Origin: Flavipsychrobacter stenotrophus
GTDB taxonomy: Bacteria > Bacteroidota > Bacteroidia > Chitinophagales > Chitinophagaceae
Length of the DNA: 64,000 nucleotides
NCBI RefSeq assembly: GCF_002954265.1
Contig: NZ_PPSL01000004.1
Span: 1 to 64,000 of the forward strand
Direction: 5' to 3'
Shown here: piece by piece, positions 18,201 to 26,985 of the stretch
Numbering within the stretch: the stretch's first letter is position 1
Layout of the letters: each line of letters begins with the position of its first letter
Made by a program: the position numbers and the translations under genes
Notes under the pieces: generated by a model
What the model was told of the DNA's origin: nothing
Database searches by the model: none
The model's input: the letters and a program-made list of their open reading frames with translations, nothing else

Positions 18201-21200
18201 CACAATGTATACAATAATAACTTGTCAGCCTTTTCAGCGGCTTCAGCTACAAACCCCGATGCGGTGGTTGGTATTAATATGGCCGCCACAAATCCAACAT
18301 GGAATCTATACTACAATACGCTTAATTTGCAATCTCTTGGTGGTGGGGTGAATTTCGGTGCCGCGGGTATACTCTTCCCAACTGGAACTACATTGCTCAC
18401 GTTGAAGAATAATATCATCAACATGACTTCATCCGGCACGATTGCTGCTAACGGTATATTGGCTTGCGTGAGAAGGAATGTTTCAGGGACGGGAGGTACA
18501 GCGCCAGCTACGTCCAATTACGACGGCAACTATAATATATATTCAGTAAACTCCGGAGCCCGTAATTATTTTTACGCTGAGCAAACAGCGGGCGGTGCTC
18601 TTACAAATGGTTACAACCTTACAACCGATGCCAACTTTAATTCTTGTAATGCGTTGTATAAGGCATACATGGCAAGCGGCAGGGAAAGTCAGAGTTACTA
18701 TGAGAATAATCTGTCTTCTTTATCAACAGGCGTTTTTGCACCTACATCATCTTCATACGCCTACCAGGCTGGTTTGCAGATTACTTCTCCGGCTATTACA
18801 GATGACTACGCGGGTGTCACTCGCAATAATCCTCCGTGTATAGGTTCCCTTGAATTTGCAGGTTCTTATCCGGCAAGTGGTGCACCGGTAATTACTTACT
18901 CTGCGCTCAATCCCGTAAGCTATTGCATTGCTGCGCCTCCAACGCTGAGTGCAGTTATTACGTCGGGAGCCGGCGTAAATACTACAAACGGAACGAAGCC
19001 AAGATTGTATTATAAAGGTAGTACTGACGCAAACGCATATAATGGCAATACGAACGCAGTAGATGGTTGGAAGTGGGTAGAAGCAAGCAATTCATCTTCA
19101 CCTTTCATCTTTACGCCGGATTATTCACTTATACTTACGGCACATGCTCCGGCTGCAGGGACTGCCATGTCCTATTTTGTGGTTGCGCAGGACAATAATG
19201 TGGTTCCTTTGGTAGCGTCCAAAACAGTGGGGTATGCTGCAGGCTATTGCCCTACCAGCGTAGCGCTTACTAGTGGCGCGTTTCCTACAGTAGCTGCACC
19301 AACTATCAATTCTTATGTGATCACTGCCATCCCTTCATTCACTTCTGCCAGTGCTCCGATTAATTTTTGCGGAACTACAAATCCTGCAACACTTTCATTG
19401 TCTCCAAATGCAGCAGACCTGTTGGTGCAGTGGCAGAACGATTATGGATCAGGATACACAAACATTTCCGGTGGTACTAGCAGCACGTATCTGGCTACTC
19501 CGCCAACAGTAGGTGGAACATCTGCAACAGTTAATTACAGGGCTAATCTTACTTGTAATGCTTCTGTTGTAGCTACATCAAGTGCCACTGCTACCTCGCT
19601 ATATAATCCAACTGTTACAACGAGTACTCCTGCAGATCGTTGTGGTACTGGTACAGTAACATTAGCGGCTACAGGTCCGGTAGGTACTGTACTGGAGTGG
19701 TTTGCAGCTTCTACGGGTGGTGCGCCATTGGGTACCGGTACCACCTTTACCACGCCGTCTATCTCAACAAATACAATCTATTATGTTGCCGATTCATTTG
19801 GATATTATGGCAACCCACAAACGGTTGGCCCAATTACTACCGCAATAGGTTCTACACTCACCGGCAGATTTTTTGGATTATACAACAATGCTGGTTTGAA
19901 CTTTACAGTTAATACGCCACTTAATCTGCAATCAGTAGATATTTTTCCCAATGCATCAGGTCAGTCCTTTTCTATAGTGATATATAATTCAAGCGGTACC
20001 ATAATAAATACAATAGCGGGCACGACAACAGTTTCAAGCGGGGCTCAAACAGTAACGCTGAACGTGTATCTTGTACCGGGTACCTACCAGATGGCCTTCG
20101 GAACTTTAGGGGCGAGTCTAAGTCCATATTTTAATACTTCAGGATATAGCTTCCCTTACAATGCAAACTTCAATACTTTGTCAATTACTTCCTGTCCTAT
20201 TGCAGGGTACTACTTCTATTTTTATAATTGGAAGGTGAGGGCCGGATGTACTTCGCCGCGAACGGCAGTAACAGCTACTATCAACCCACTTCCTACAGCA
20301 GGCACTATTTCCGCTACGCCTAACCCGGTATGTGCGGGAAGTACACTTACTTTGTCTGAAACCGGTACACCTGTTGGCAGTGGCTCTATGGCATCTTACA
20401 ATTGGAGTGGTCCTAATAGTTATGCCAGCTCCGGCACGGGTACAGTGGCCAATGCATCGTTTGCACCTGCATCTACACTGGCAAGTGGTATATACAGCCT
20501 AACAGTTACCTACCCGGGTACAGGGTGCACCAGTTTGCCGGCTTCTTCATCATATGTAACCGTCAATGCATCTACAACTCCTGTTATAGGTGGTACGTTG
20601 AATGCATGTGTGGGTGCTACAAGTAACCTTACTACGTCAGTGCCTTCAGGTACGTGGCTGAGTACCAATACCGGAGTTGCAACTATTAATGCATCACTTG
20701 GAATAGTTACAGCTGTATCTGCCGGCACAACTACTATCAGCTATACATCTCCGTGTGGCGTTGTTGCTACGGCTACATTCACTACCAACTCTACTCCTAC
20801 CGCAATTACGGGTGTTACCGATCTGTGTGTCAGTTCAGTTACTACTATGTCTAACGGTACCGGAGGTGGTACATGGAGCAGTACAAATACATTTGCAGCC
20901 AGTATAAACTCATCTACAGGTGTTGTAACAAGCGGAGCAAGCTCGGGAACAACAACTATCTCTTATGTGATAGGGTCTTGCGGTGTAGCATCCGCGCTGA
21001 ATATCAGCAATAACACTCCCGGATCTATTACCGGTACCACAACGCTTTGTGTTGGGGGCAATACTACCTTAGCCTGTTCTCCTTTAGGCGGTACATGGTC
21101 TTCCAGCAATACGGCGCTGGCCACCATCAACAGTTCGGGAGTTGTGACCGGTGTATCTACAGGAACGCCAAATATTACCTATTCCACTGGTTGTGGCACA

Positions 21201-24200
21201 CCGTCGGTACAGGCTGTAACAGTAAGCGGATCATCCATTACCTTGTCTACAAATGGTCCATTATGTTCGGGTACTACAGCCAGTCTTTCGGCTGCGTTGG
21301 GTGGATCTGGTACTTACTCATGGACCGGCCCCAACAGCTTTAGTTCGGCATTACAGAATCCAACCATTGCCAACGTAACTACTGCAGCTTCTGGTACTTA
21401 TAGTTTTACAGCAACGGTAAGCGGATGTTCTAATTCTTCTACTGTTTTCCTTGCCGTAGATGCTTCTCCTTCAGTTACAGTTTCTGCATCTCCTTCTGCA
21501 ATATGTCTCGGTGGTGTAACCAGTTTGACAGACGTAGTTTCGGCGCCGCTTTCATTTATGATCAACGCGATTCCGTATTCTCTTGCCACTTTAACATCGC
21601 CGACAACACTTACTAGTGGATCGAGCTGGACTGGTGGTAATGACGACGGTTATATCAATGTGCCGCTTAACTTCACGTTCAATATGTTTGGCACAAACTA
21701 CACGACCGTGAATATTTCTGCAAACGGATATGTGAATTTTGGTACGTTAAGCGCCAGCTTTGCATCATCACCGGTAACACTGCCTTCAACAGGTAGCTCG
21801 GTTCCGAAGAATATGATCTCTTTGTTCTGGCATGATATGGTGGTAAATAGCGGTAGTATAACCTACGGCGTTATGGGTACAGCGCCTAACAGAACCTTTA
21901 TCATTAATTATAACGCTATCCCAGATGCCTCAGGCTTAAATACAAACAGTGGGCAGGTAGTACTGCATGAAACTACCAATAATATTGAAGTGATGGTGTC
22001 GAGTACAGCCAGCTCTGCAAAGACTTGTGGTATCCAAAACCTTGCCGGTACTTCAGCGTTAACCGCGGTCGGCGAAAATAATGCAACGTATGCTATTACT
22101 CCTGCGGCTCCGCAGGGCTGGAGATTCAGTACGCCTAGCTATAATTATGCATGGACACCAGCTACGGCATTAAGTAGTACAACTATCTATAATCCGGTTG
22201 TTACAGGACTTAGTGCATCTCAAGTGTATAGTGTAACTACCGCAGATATATATAGCAGCTGTAGTGGATTGTTATCTAGCGTTGGGGTAACAGTTAATCC
22301 TGTGCCTACGGTTGCAAGCGTTACACCGTCTGCATCAAACTTGTGCACCGGTGGTTCTATAACGCTTACTGCCGGATCTGTTTCAGGTGGTGTCGGCTCA
22401 TTCGTTTCTTATGTATGGTCTGGCCCCGGAGGGTATTCTAATACTGTTACTTCTGTTAGTACGGTTACAGTATCGGCTACGCCAGGTGCTACTGGTGCGT
22501 ATAGCGTGGTTGCTAATTACAGCGGCAGTGGCTGCGCAGGCACAACACCAGCGGTTTCTTCTGTTGTGACGGTTACTCCACAGCCTGCTATTACTTCTGT
22601 CACTCCATCATTTACAAGCGCCTGTGCAGGATCTTCGCTAACAATAACAAGTACTGCAACAGGTGGTGTTGGAACGAGTAAATATACCTGGAGTGGTGCG
22701 TCGATCGCCACTACTACAACTAGTACAGGTACATCTCCTGTATTCTCGCCAACTTTGGCAGGCACAAACACCTATTCAGTAGTGCTGCACTACGATGGGG
22801 TAGGATGTATCGATAATGGCTCAACAACGTCTGTAACTACTAATCCTAACCCATCAGCATCTGTAAGTGCTGCAATGCCAAACATTTGCCAACCAACTAC
22901 TGCGGCCTCTGTTGGTTTATGCAGCATTTTGGGTGCTCCAACTACCTATAGCGTTGTATGGAATGCAACAGCTATCAGTGATGGTGGTTTTAGTAATATC
23001 TCAGCAGCAACTTTATCAGGTTCTTCCGTTACATTGATATACAATCCTTCCGGTGGCGCAGGTTCGTTTGATGGTACATTGACTTTGTCAAACGGTTCTT
23101 GTACAAGTGCACCATATCCTGTGCATACCATCGTTCATGCCGAGCCGCACGTTGCTGTTGCTGCAATTAACACACCATGTGTTGGTTATGCGGGTAGCAT
23201 AGTGTTTACTGGTACTGATAGTGCCAGCGTAGCATATAAAATTGATGGTGGTTCTACTGTTAATTTCTTATTTGCGGGTACTACACATACACTTTCCACG
23301 GGTGCTATCACATCTGCACACAACTATCTGATAGTTGACGTTCACAATGCTGTTTGTACTACAACAACTGATCCGGTAATAGGCACAACGATTACCATTA
23401 CCCCTACTCCTATGGCATGGGTAGGTGGTACCGGTGGTGCAGGGCATGAGTCTGAGTGGAATAGAATAACCAACTGGAGCTGTGGTTTCGTGCCAACAGT
23501 GGCGGATGATGTACAAATATCCGCTGCGGCATTTAATCCGGTAGTACCTAGCTCGTTTACTGCAACTACAAGAAATCTTACAGTTAGCAGTGGCGGTGTG
23601 CTGGTGATTGATGGTAGTAGCGAAGTCGATGTAAAGGGCTCTTATAACAACAGCGCACAGGTACTCGGCGCCGGTAAGGTTGTCTTGAATGGCGGCTCGG
23701 CCCAGGCTATTACGGGTATTGGTACAACTAATAATCTTGTGTTAGATAATAGCTCAGGGGCGACCATTAATACGGGCTCTCGACTTATTATTGGTAATAC
23801 CATTACGATCACTTCGGGTACGTTGACAACTAATGATAGTCTGGAGTTGGCATCAACAGATACGAATGCCACTGCCCGTATTGCTCAGATACCATCATCC
23901 GGGGCAGCCATAACTGGTCAGGTGAAAGTAGACCAATATGTTATGGGTGGCTATCGCAGGTTCCGTTTCTTCAGTCATCCATTCAGCGATACTATGTCAC
24001 TTAGCCAGTTGCAACCGTACATAGACATTACCGGTCCCGGTGGTACTGCCAATGGATTCAGGTATACAGCTTCTAATTCCCCTTCTGCATTCAGGTTAGA
24101 CCCTTATACCGAGAATTCGAGTATGGGTTATGACCCGGGTTGGAAGCCATTTACAAGGATCAATGCAGGTGCCGCTGATTCCAATAAGGTGCATCCTGGC

Positions 24201-25337
24201 CAAGGTATCCGATTCTTGATTAGAGGCGCAAAGGGTGAAGGGCTAGGATATCTGGGTTACATAGGTGGATATACCGTATCACCAACTACCTTCAAGATGA
24301 TGGGTAATGTTAATCAGGGAGATATATCTGTAAATCTGGCACAAGGCGCAACACCAACACTGCAGAGCTACAATATGGTGGGTAACCCTTATGCATCACC
24401 TGTAGATATGGGTACCGTTATCTGGAATGCGAGGGCCGCCGGCCAGGTTATGGGTGGTGCGTTTTTCGTCTTTGATCCTTCTCTGGGTGCCGGTGGACAG
24501 TTTGTTCCTGTTAACTTGAGTGGATCACCTATTCCTTATTACGTACAGGCCAACACTTGTATACAAGTACAGGCCGATCATGATGGTGCGCACATCGACT
24601 TTACTGAAGCGGATAAGTCGGCAACAACTTCTAATTACTTGTACAAAACGCCCGTACAATACACTAAGCTGAATGTATACGATGAAAATTATCACACGTG
24701 GGATATGTTGCAATTTGACTTCAACGATAAGGCAACTGATGAAAACGATAGAATGTTAGACGCGGTTAAGCCAATGGGTATTTCAGACTTCAATTTTTAT
24801 AGTCAGGCAGCAGACAACAGCAAGCTGGCTGTAGATAGTCGTCCGTTTGTGGCCGAAAAGGTAATACCATTGGGTATAACCAGCGGTTACCAGCAGCAAT
24901 TCATCATCCGTGCAGACAACGTAGTTGTGCCTGCCGGTGGTCAGTTGGTGCTTCATGATAAGTTGCTCGGAAAATATGTTGACCTGAACCAGGGTACAGA
25001 ATATGCCTTTACAATTGGTAAAGACAAAGCTTCACAGGGCGACCGCTTCGAACTTGGCTTGAAATCAACTGTCCCACTTCCGGTTAAGCCTTTTGCCGTG
25101 AGCATGACACCAAATCCTACTACTGATGATGTGAAGATCAGCTTTACCTCAGGTAAGAAAGACAAGGTAACAGTTCGCGTTATGGACATTAGTGGTGTAA
25201 GTATCTACAGCAAGGATCTTGGCGAACAGCAAGACGGTACTATAAGTGTTCCGTTGAGCAGTTTTGCAGCAGGCTTCTATATGGTAGAACTGACACAGGG
25301 CGATCAAAAAACAACACAGAGATTGGTGAAGGAATAA
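15231..25337 (+). CDS. Giant secreted surface protein with beta-helix, Ig-like modules and T9SS type A sorting domain
   Basis: A 3,368-residue exported protein, probably an adhesin or matrix component. The start at 15231 is chosen because it begins a standard signal peptide (MKRILLTILVAIIGLNASAQ); an upstream in-frame ATG at 15186 would add 15 polar residues. Residues about 20-1205 are Asn/Gly/Thr-rich with repeated NNN, GIY and ATT patterns, as in right-handed parallel beta-helices. About 1240-2720 carries Ig-like/BIG2-like modules (VCAGSTLTL, GTWSSTN) interrupted near 2120-2300 by a globular beta domain (NDDGYINVPLNFTF, ANGYVNFG, LFWHDM). A second beta-helix-like module begins near 2728. 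The last 80 residues (TPNPTTDDVKISF to QRLVKE) are a type A sorting signal, removed on export. It stands alone, with a strong terminator. Confidence 0.9.
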   Translation: MKRILLTILVAIIGLNASAQLSGTKNVPGDYATLGAAIAALNTNGVAPGGVTINVVAGNAQTAPLVGGAGSVAGSIGAGYVINITGTYAPSAANPVVIQGNGNTVTSSSLGAAATNYNDAIFTIAGTSYVTIKNFRMRENAANTTITASNNCTEFGVAIVGATISGTHVGSQNCFVQGCNILLSTTYTCNIGIYSNSSNVFTTAYSTANNPTTTGGANSYNTYYLDTVQSTTSGIVLLGNASFNDLNTVVGALNNGDTIVLGARTANMVMATAYVNYGKTQQDGIYAINNFNINVNYDQVTLSVGSTTNSEQGIYINTCATGSTFTTQITRNHITFRTAYAPAAVTAAGAIRNGTGSATNATLKINNNWITMNVASTGFDFYGIYNSGAALVANINNNTVNDTTTGAEIFAIYNTGAIGTLTINSNSSLNYVTATDGDIYSIYNTGVCTTGNIDNNTLGVRMTAASAYSQVGIITSGAISNASFSNNNININAPSVTANCFGINNSGALATSGTFSSDTITISAVGQALINTGAIGTATFNYNIISLSPVGTNAIYGIYHSTGAITSGDFSYNRISSPGTIAGQFAGVYLLSGTITTATVTNNIINTTNSGISYGVYRGASPGTTYTVSNNSITLKQTATGVNTFGSYCSPTTAIPNAFFNNNTLDLSNTAAATASTYFLYTAGAANASGVKSTFLNNTFKSTFGLATTSGNILLLYCANENPIDSICGNRTSGTISKTGSGGLFYGIYNAGAGSTFNATTIYGNNMSNISVAGTTQVYAIYSATYAGQARLIAYDTMSNITASTGILSGIIADYCASTTVSTNCYLSSLSGAGNVYGISYATNTAPGTASVNAIGGIINDNVVTGLSSSNASATVMGINLNGTTTSVFSAYNNNLGNFSSSGNTAPLLYGIYLPFGVTPNLYNNVIHDFTTTAGGAANAKIYGIHLATGVATTASIYKNTLYNLSAGNSGGATTQVNGIYLPGNTASLIHNVYNNNLSAFSAASATNPDAVVGINMAATNPTWNLYYNTLNLQSLGGGVNFGAAGILFPTGTTLLTLKNNIINMTSSGTIAANGILACVRRNVSGTGGTAPATSNYDGNYNIYSVNSGARNYFYAEQTAGGALTNGYNLTTDANFNSCNALYKAYMASGRESQSYYENNLSSLSTGVFAPTSSSYAYQAGLQITSPAITDDYAGVTRNNPPCIGSLEFAGSYPASGAPVITYSALNPVSYCIAAPPTLSAVITSGAGVNTTNGTKPRLYYKGSTDANAYNGNTNAVDGWKWVEASNSSSPFIFTPDYSLILTAHAPAAGTAMSYFVVAQDNNVVPLVASKTVGYAAGYCPTSVALTSGAFPTVAAPTINSYVITAIPSFTSASAPINFCGTTNPATLSLSPNAADLLVQWQNDYGSGYTNISGGTSSTYLATPPTVGGTSATVNYRANLTCNASVVATSSATATSLYNPTVTTSTPADRCGTGTVTLAATGPVGTVLEWFAASTGGAPLGTGTTFTTPSISTNTIYYVADSFGYYGNPQTVGPITTAIGSTLTGRFFGLYNNAGLNFTVNTPLNLQSVDIFPNASGQSFSIVIYNSSGTIINTIAGTTTVSSGAQTVTLNVYLVPGTYQMAFGTLGASLSPYFNTSGYSFPYNANFNTLSITSCPIAGYYFYFYNWKVRAGCTSPRTAVTATINPLPTAGTISATPNPVCAGSTLTLSETGTPVGSGSMASYNWSGPNSYASSGTGTVANASFAPASTLASGIYSLTVTYPGTGCTSLPASSSYVTVNASTTPVIGGTLNACVGATSNLTTSVPSGTWLSTNTGVATINASLGIVTAVSAGTTTISYTSPCGVVATATFTTNSTPTAITGVTDLCVSSVTTMSNGTGGGTWSSTNTFAASINSSTGVVTSGASSGTTTISYVIGSCGVASALNISNNTPGSITGTTTLCVGGNTTLACSPLGGTWSSSNTALATINSSGVVTGVSTGTPNITYSTGCGTPSVQAVTVSGSSITLSTNGPLCSGTTASLSAALGGSGTYSWTGPNSFSSALQNPTIANVTTAASGTYSFTATVSGCSNSSTVFLAVDASPSVTVSASPSAICLGGVTSLTDVVSAPLSFMINAIPYSLATLTSPTTLTSGSSWTGGNDDGYINVPLNFTFNMFGTNYTTVNISANGYVNFGTLSASFASSPVTLPSTGSSVPKNMISLFWHDMVVNSGSITYGVMGTAPNRTFIINYNAIPDASGLNTNSGQVVLHETTNNIEVMVSSTASSAKTCGIQNLAGTSALTAVGENNATYAITPAAPQGWRFSTPSYNYAWTPATALSSTTIYNPVVTGLSASQVYSVTTADIYSSCSGLLSSVGVTVNPVPTVASVTPSASNLCTGGSITLTAGSVSGGVGSFVSYVWSGPGGYSNTVTSVSTVTVSATPGATGAYSVVANYSGSGCAGTTPAVSSVVTVTPQPAITSVTPSFTSACAGSSLTITSTATGGVGTSKYTWSGASIATTTTSTGTSPVFSPTLAGTNTYSVVLHYDGVGCIDNGSTTSVTTNPNPSASVSAAMPNICQPTTAASVGLCSILGAPTTYSVVWNATAISDGGFSNISAATLSGSSVTLIYNPSGGAGSFDGTLTLSNGSCTSAPYPVHTIVHAEPHVAVAAINTPCVGYAGSIVFTGTDSASVAYKIDGGSTVNFLFAGTTHTLSTGAITSAHNYLIVDVHNAVCTTTTDPVIGTTITITPTPMAWVGGTGGAGHESEWNRITNWSCGFVPTVADDVQISAAAFNPVVPSSFTATTRNLTVSSGGVLVIDGSSEVDVKGSYNNSAQVLGAGKVVLNGGSAQAITGIGTTNNLVLDNSSGATINTGSRLIIGNTITITSGTLTTNDSLELASTDTNATARIAQIPSSGAAITGQVKVDQYVMGGYRRFRFFSHPFSDTMSLSQLQPYIDITGPGGTANGFRYTASNSPSAFRLDPYTENSSMGYDPGWKPFTRINAGAADSNKVHPGQGIRFLIRGAKGEGLGYLGYIGGYTVSPTTFKMMGNVNQGDISVNLAQGATPTLQSYNMVGNPYASPVDMGTVIWNARAAGQVMGGAFFVFDPSLGAGGQFVPVNLSGSPIPYYVQANTCIQVQADHDGAHIDFTEADKSATTSNYLYKTPVQYTKLNVYDENYHTWDMLQFDFNDKATDENDRMLDAVKPMGISDFNFYSQAADNSKLAVDSRPFVAEKVIPLGITSGYQQQFIIRADNVVVPAGGQLVLHDKLLGKYVDLNQGTEYAFTIGKDKASQGDRFELGLKSTVPLPVKPFAVSMTPNPTTDDVKISFTSGKKDKVTVRVMDISGVSIYSKDLGEQQDGTISVPLSSFAAGFYMVELTQGDQKTTQRLVKE

Positions 25338-25359
25338 TTTCACTTTTGATGACAAAAAG

Positions 25360-25393
25360 CAGGCCACCTCCCAATTGGGAGGTGGCCTGTTTC
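25360..25393 (+). terminator. Terminator after the giant surface-protein gene
   Basis: A perfect 30-bp palindrome (arms CAGGCCACCTCCCAA and its complement, no unpaired loop bases), preceded by five A and followed by TTT. It starts 23 nt after the stop codon. Confidence 0.85.
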
Positions 25394-25432
25394 ATTGGGC
25401 AGTGCATGTGCTTTTTATAATATTTACATGTA

Positions 25433-25461
25433 TTGTTTTCTCTCTTTATAACTTAACTTTG
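25433..25461 (+). promoter_or_regulatory. TTG-N18-TAACTTTG promoter of miaB
   Basis: TTG at 25433-25435, an 18-nt spacer and TAACTTTG at 25454-25461 match the Bacteroidota consensus exactly. The miaB ATG follows 24 nt after the -7 box. Confidence 0.8.
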
Positions 25462-25485
25462 CCCCATAAATTACAAAAATAATCA

Positions 25486-26898
25486 ATGACTGAAGTGCTG
25501 CATAAAGTTGTGGATGAAACGAGGCAGGGTGAGGCGTATGCTCCATTTGTGAATGACCCGAACCTGTTCAGTAAAAAATTTTACATAGAGAGTTATGGCT
25601 GTGCTATGAACTTTAGTGATAGTGAGGTAATTGCTTCTATCTTAAATGATGAAGGATACGGATCGACTCGTGACTATGAGGTTGCCGATCTGGTATTGAT
25701 AAATACATGCTCTATAAGGGAAAAGGCAGAACAAACTATCCGTACACGTTTACAGGCTTTTAAGAAGGTAAAGGAGAAGAACCCTGGTATGCTTATCGCC
25801 GTAATGGGTTGTATGGCCGAACGCCTGAAAGCAAAATTACTGGAAGAAGAAAGGCTGGTAGATATAGTGGTTGGTCCTGATGCCTATCGAAGTTTACCGG
25901 GGCTGATTGAAGAAACTACAGGGGGGCAGAAGAGTGTAAATGTATTATTGAGTAGAGAAGAAACTTATGCAGACATCGCGCCAATTCGCCTGGATAGTAA
26001 TGGTGTAACTTCTTTCGTCAGCATTATGCGTGGTTGCAACAACATGTGCACATTTTGTGTTGTGCCTTTTACCCGTGGCCGTGAGCGCAGCCGAGATGCC
26101 GTGAGTATTCTGAACGAGTGTCGTGTACTGTTCGATCAGGGTTACAGAGAGATAACTTTGCTGGGACAGAATGTAGATAGCTATTATTATACCGGTGCAG
26201 ATGGCATTGATGTAACCTTTGCCGCCTTACTGGAAAGTGTGGCTCAGATTGATCCGTTACTACGTGTAAGGTTCAGTACTTCTCATCCTAAAGATATTAC
26301 CGACGACGTATTGCATACTATGGCCAAATACCATAACATCTGTAAGTATATACACTTGCCGGTGCAGAGTGGCAATACGCGGATATTGCAGCAGATGAAC
26401 CGCACTTATACCCGTGAATGGTATTTGCATAAAGTAGCCAGGATAAGAACTATAATGCCCGATTGCGGTATCAGTACAGATGTAATATCAGGTTTTTGCA
26501 CTGAGACTGAAGAAGAGCATCAGGATACATTGTCTTTGATGCAGGTATGCGATTTTGATATGGCCTATATGTACTCTTACAGCGAACGCCCCGGCACACT
26601 TGCCGCGCGTAGGTTTACTGACGATGTGCCTGAAGCGGTAAAGAGCAGAAGGCTGGCAGAGATCATCAAGGTGCAGAAAGATAACCAGGCAATAAGTTAT
26701 AGAGCCGATATAGGTAAGACCTTTGAAGTACTCATAGAAGGCAACAGTAAGAAGAGCGAGAACGACTGGAGTGGTCGCACAACCCAGAATAAGGTTGTAG
26801 TATTTCCTAAGGGAGATGCGGGTCTTAACAAAGCGGATTATTGCCACGTAAAGATCATACATGCTACTTCAGCTACATTGATAGGGGAGTTGGTATAG
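25486..26898 (+). CDS. miaB: tRNA-2-methylthio-N6-dimethylallyladenosine synthase MiaB
   Basis: Radical-SAM methylthiotransferase that adds the 2-methylthio group to i6A37 in tRNAs reading U-starting codons. The N-terminal UPF0004 domain shows three cluster cysteines, C39 (SYGCAMN), C75 (NTCSIRE) and C109 (MGCMAER). The radical-SAM motif CxxxCxxC is at C184, C188 and C191 ([10 protein letters not shown]), and a C-terminal TRAM domain follows at about 405-470. The length of 470 residues is slightly long because of an N-terminal extension of about 30 residues before [10 protein letters not shown]. The SIREKAEQ context and [16 protein letters not shown] identify MiaB rather than MtaB or RimO. 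Confidence 0.95.
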   Translation: MTEVLHKVVDETRQGEAYAPFVNDPNLFSKKFYIESYGCAMNFSDSEVIASILNDEGYGSTRDYEVADLVLINTCSIREKAEQTIRTRLQAFKKVKEKNPGMLIAVMGCMAERLKAKLLEEERLVDIVVGPDAYRSLPGLIEETTGGQKSVNVLLSREETYADIAPIRLDSNGVTSFVSIMRGCNNMCTFCVVPFTRGRERSRDAVSILNECRVLFDQGYREITLLGQNVDSYYYTGADGIDVTFAALLESVAQIDPLLRVRFSTSHPKDITDDVLHTMAKYHNICKYIHLPVQSGNTRILQQMNRTYTREWYLHKVARIRTIMPDCGISTDVISGFCTETEEEHQDTLSLMQVCDFDMAYMYSYSERPGTLAARRFTDDVPEAVKSRRLAEIIKVQKDNQAISYRADIGKTFEVLIEGNSKKSENDWSGRTTQNKVVVFPKGDAGLNKADYCHVKIIHATSATLIGELV

Positions 26899-26921
26899 CC
26901 TAAAGCTATTTTGATAAAAGT

Positions 26922-26972
26922 CTTTACGAGAGAAGCCTTCCACAATAATTGCGGAAGGCTTCTCTCGTAAAG
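26922..26972. terminator. Long perfect hairpin between miaB and the convergent protease gene
   Basis: Twenty perfectly paired bases per arm (left arm begins CTTTACGAGAGAAG, right arm ends CTTCTCTCGTAAAG) around an 11-nt loop. It lies between two convergent genes and so probably ends both transcripts, although the flanking T-tracts are short. Confidence 0.7.
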
Positions 26973-26985
26973 TGATTACAGGCTA

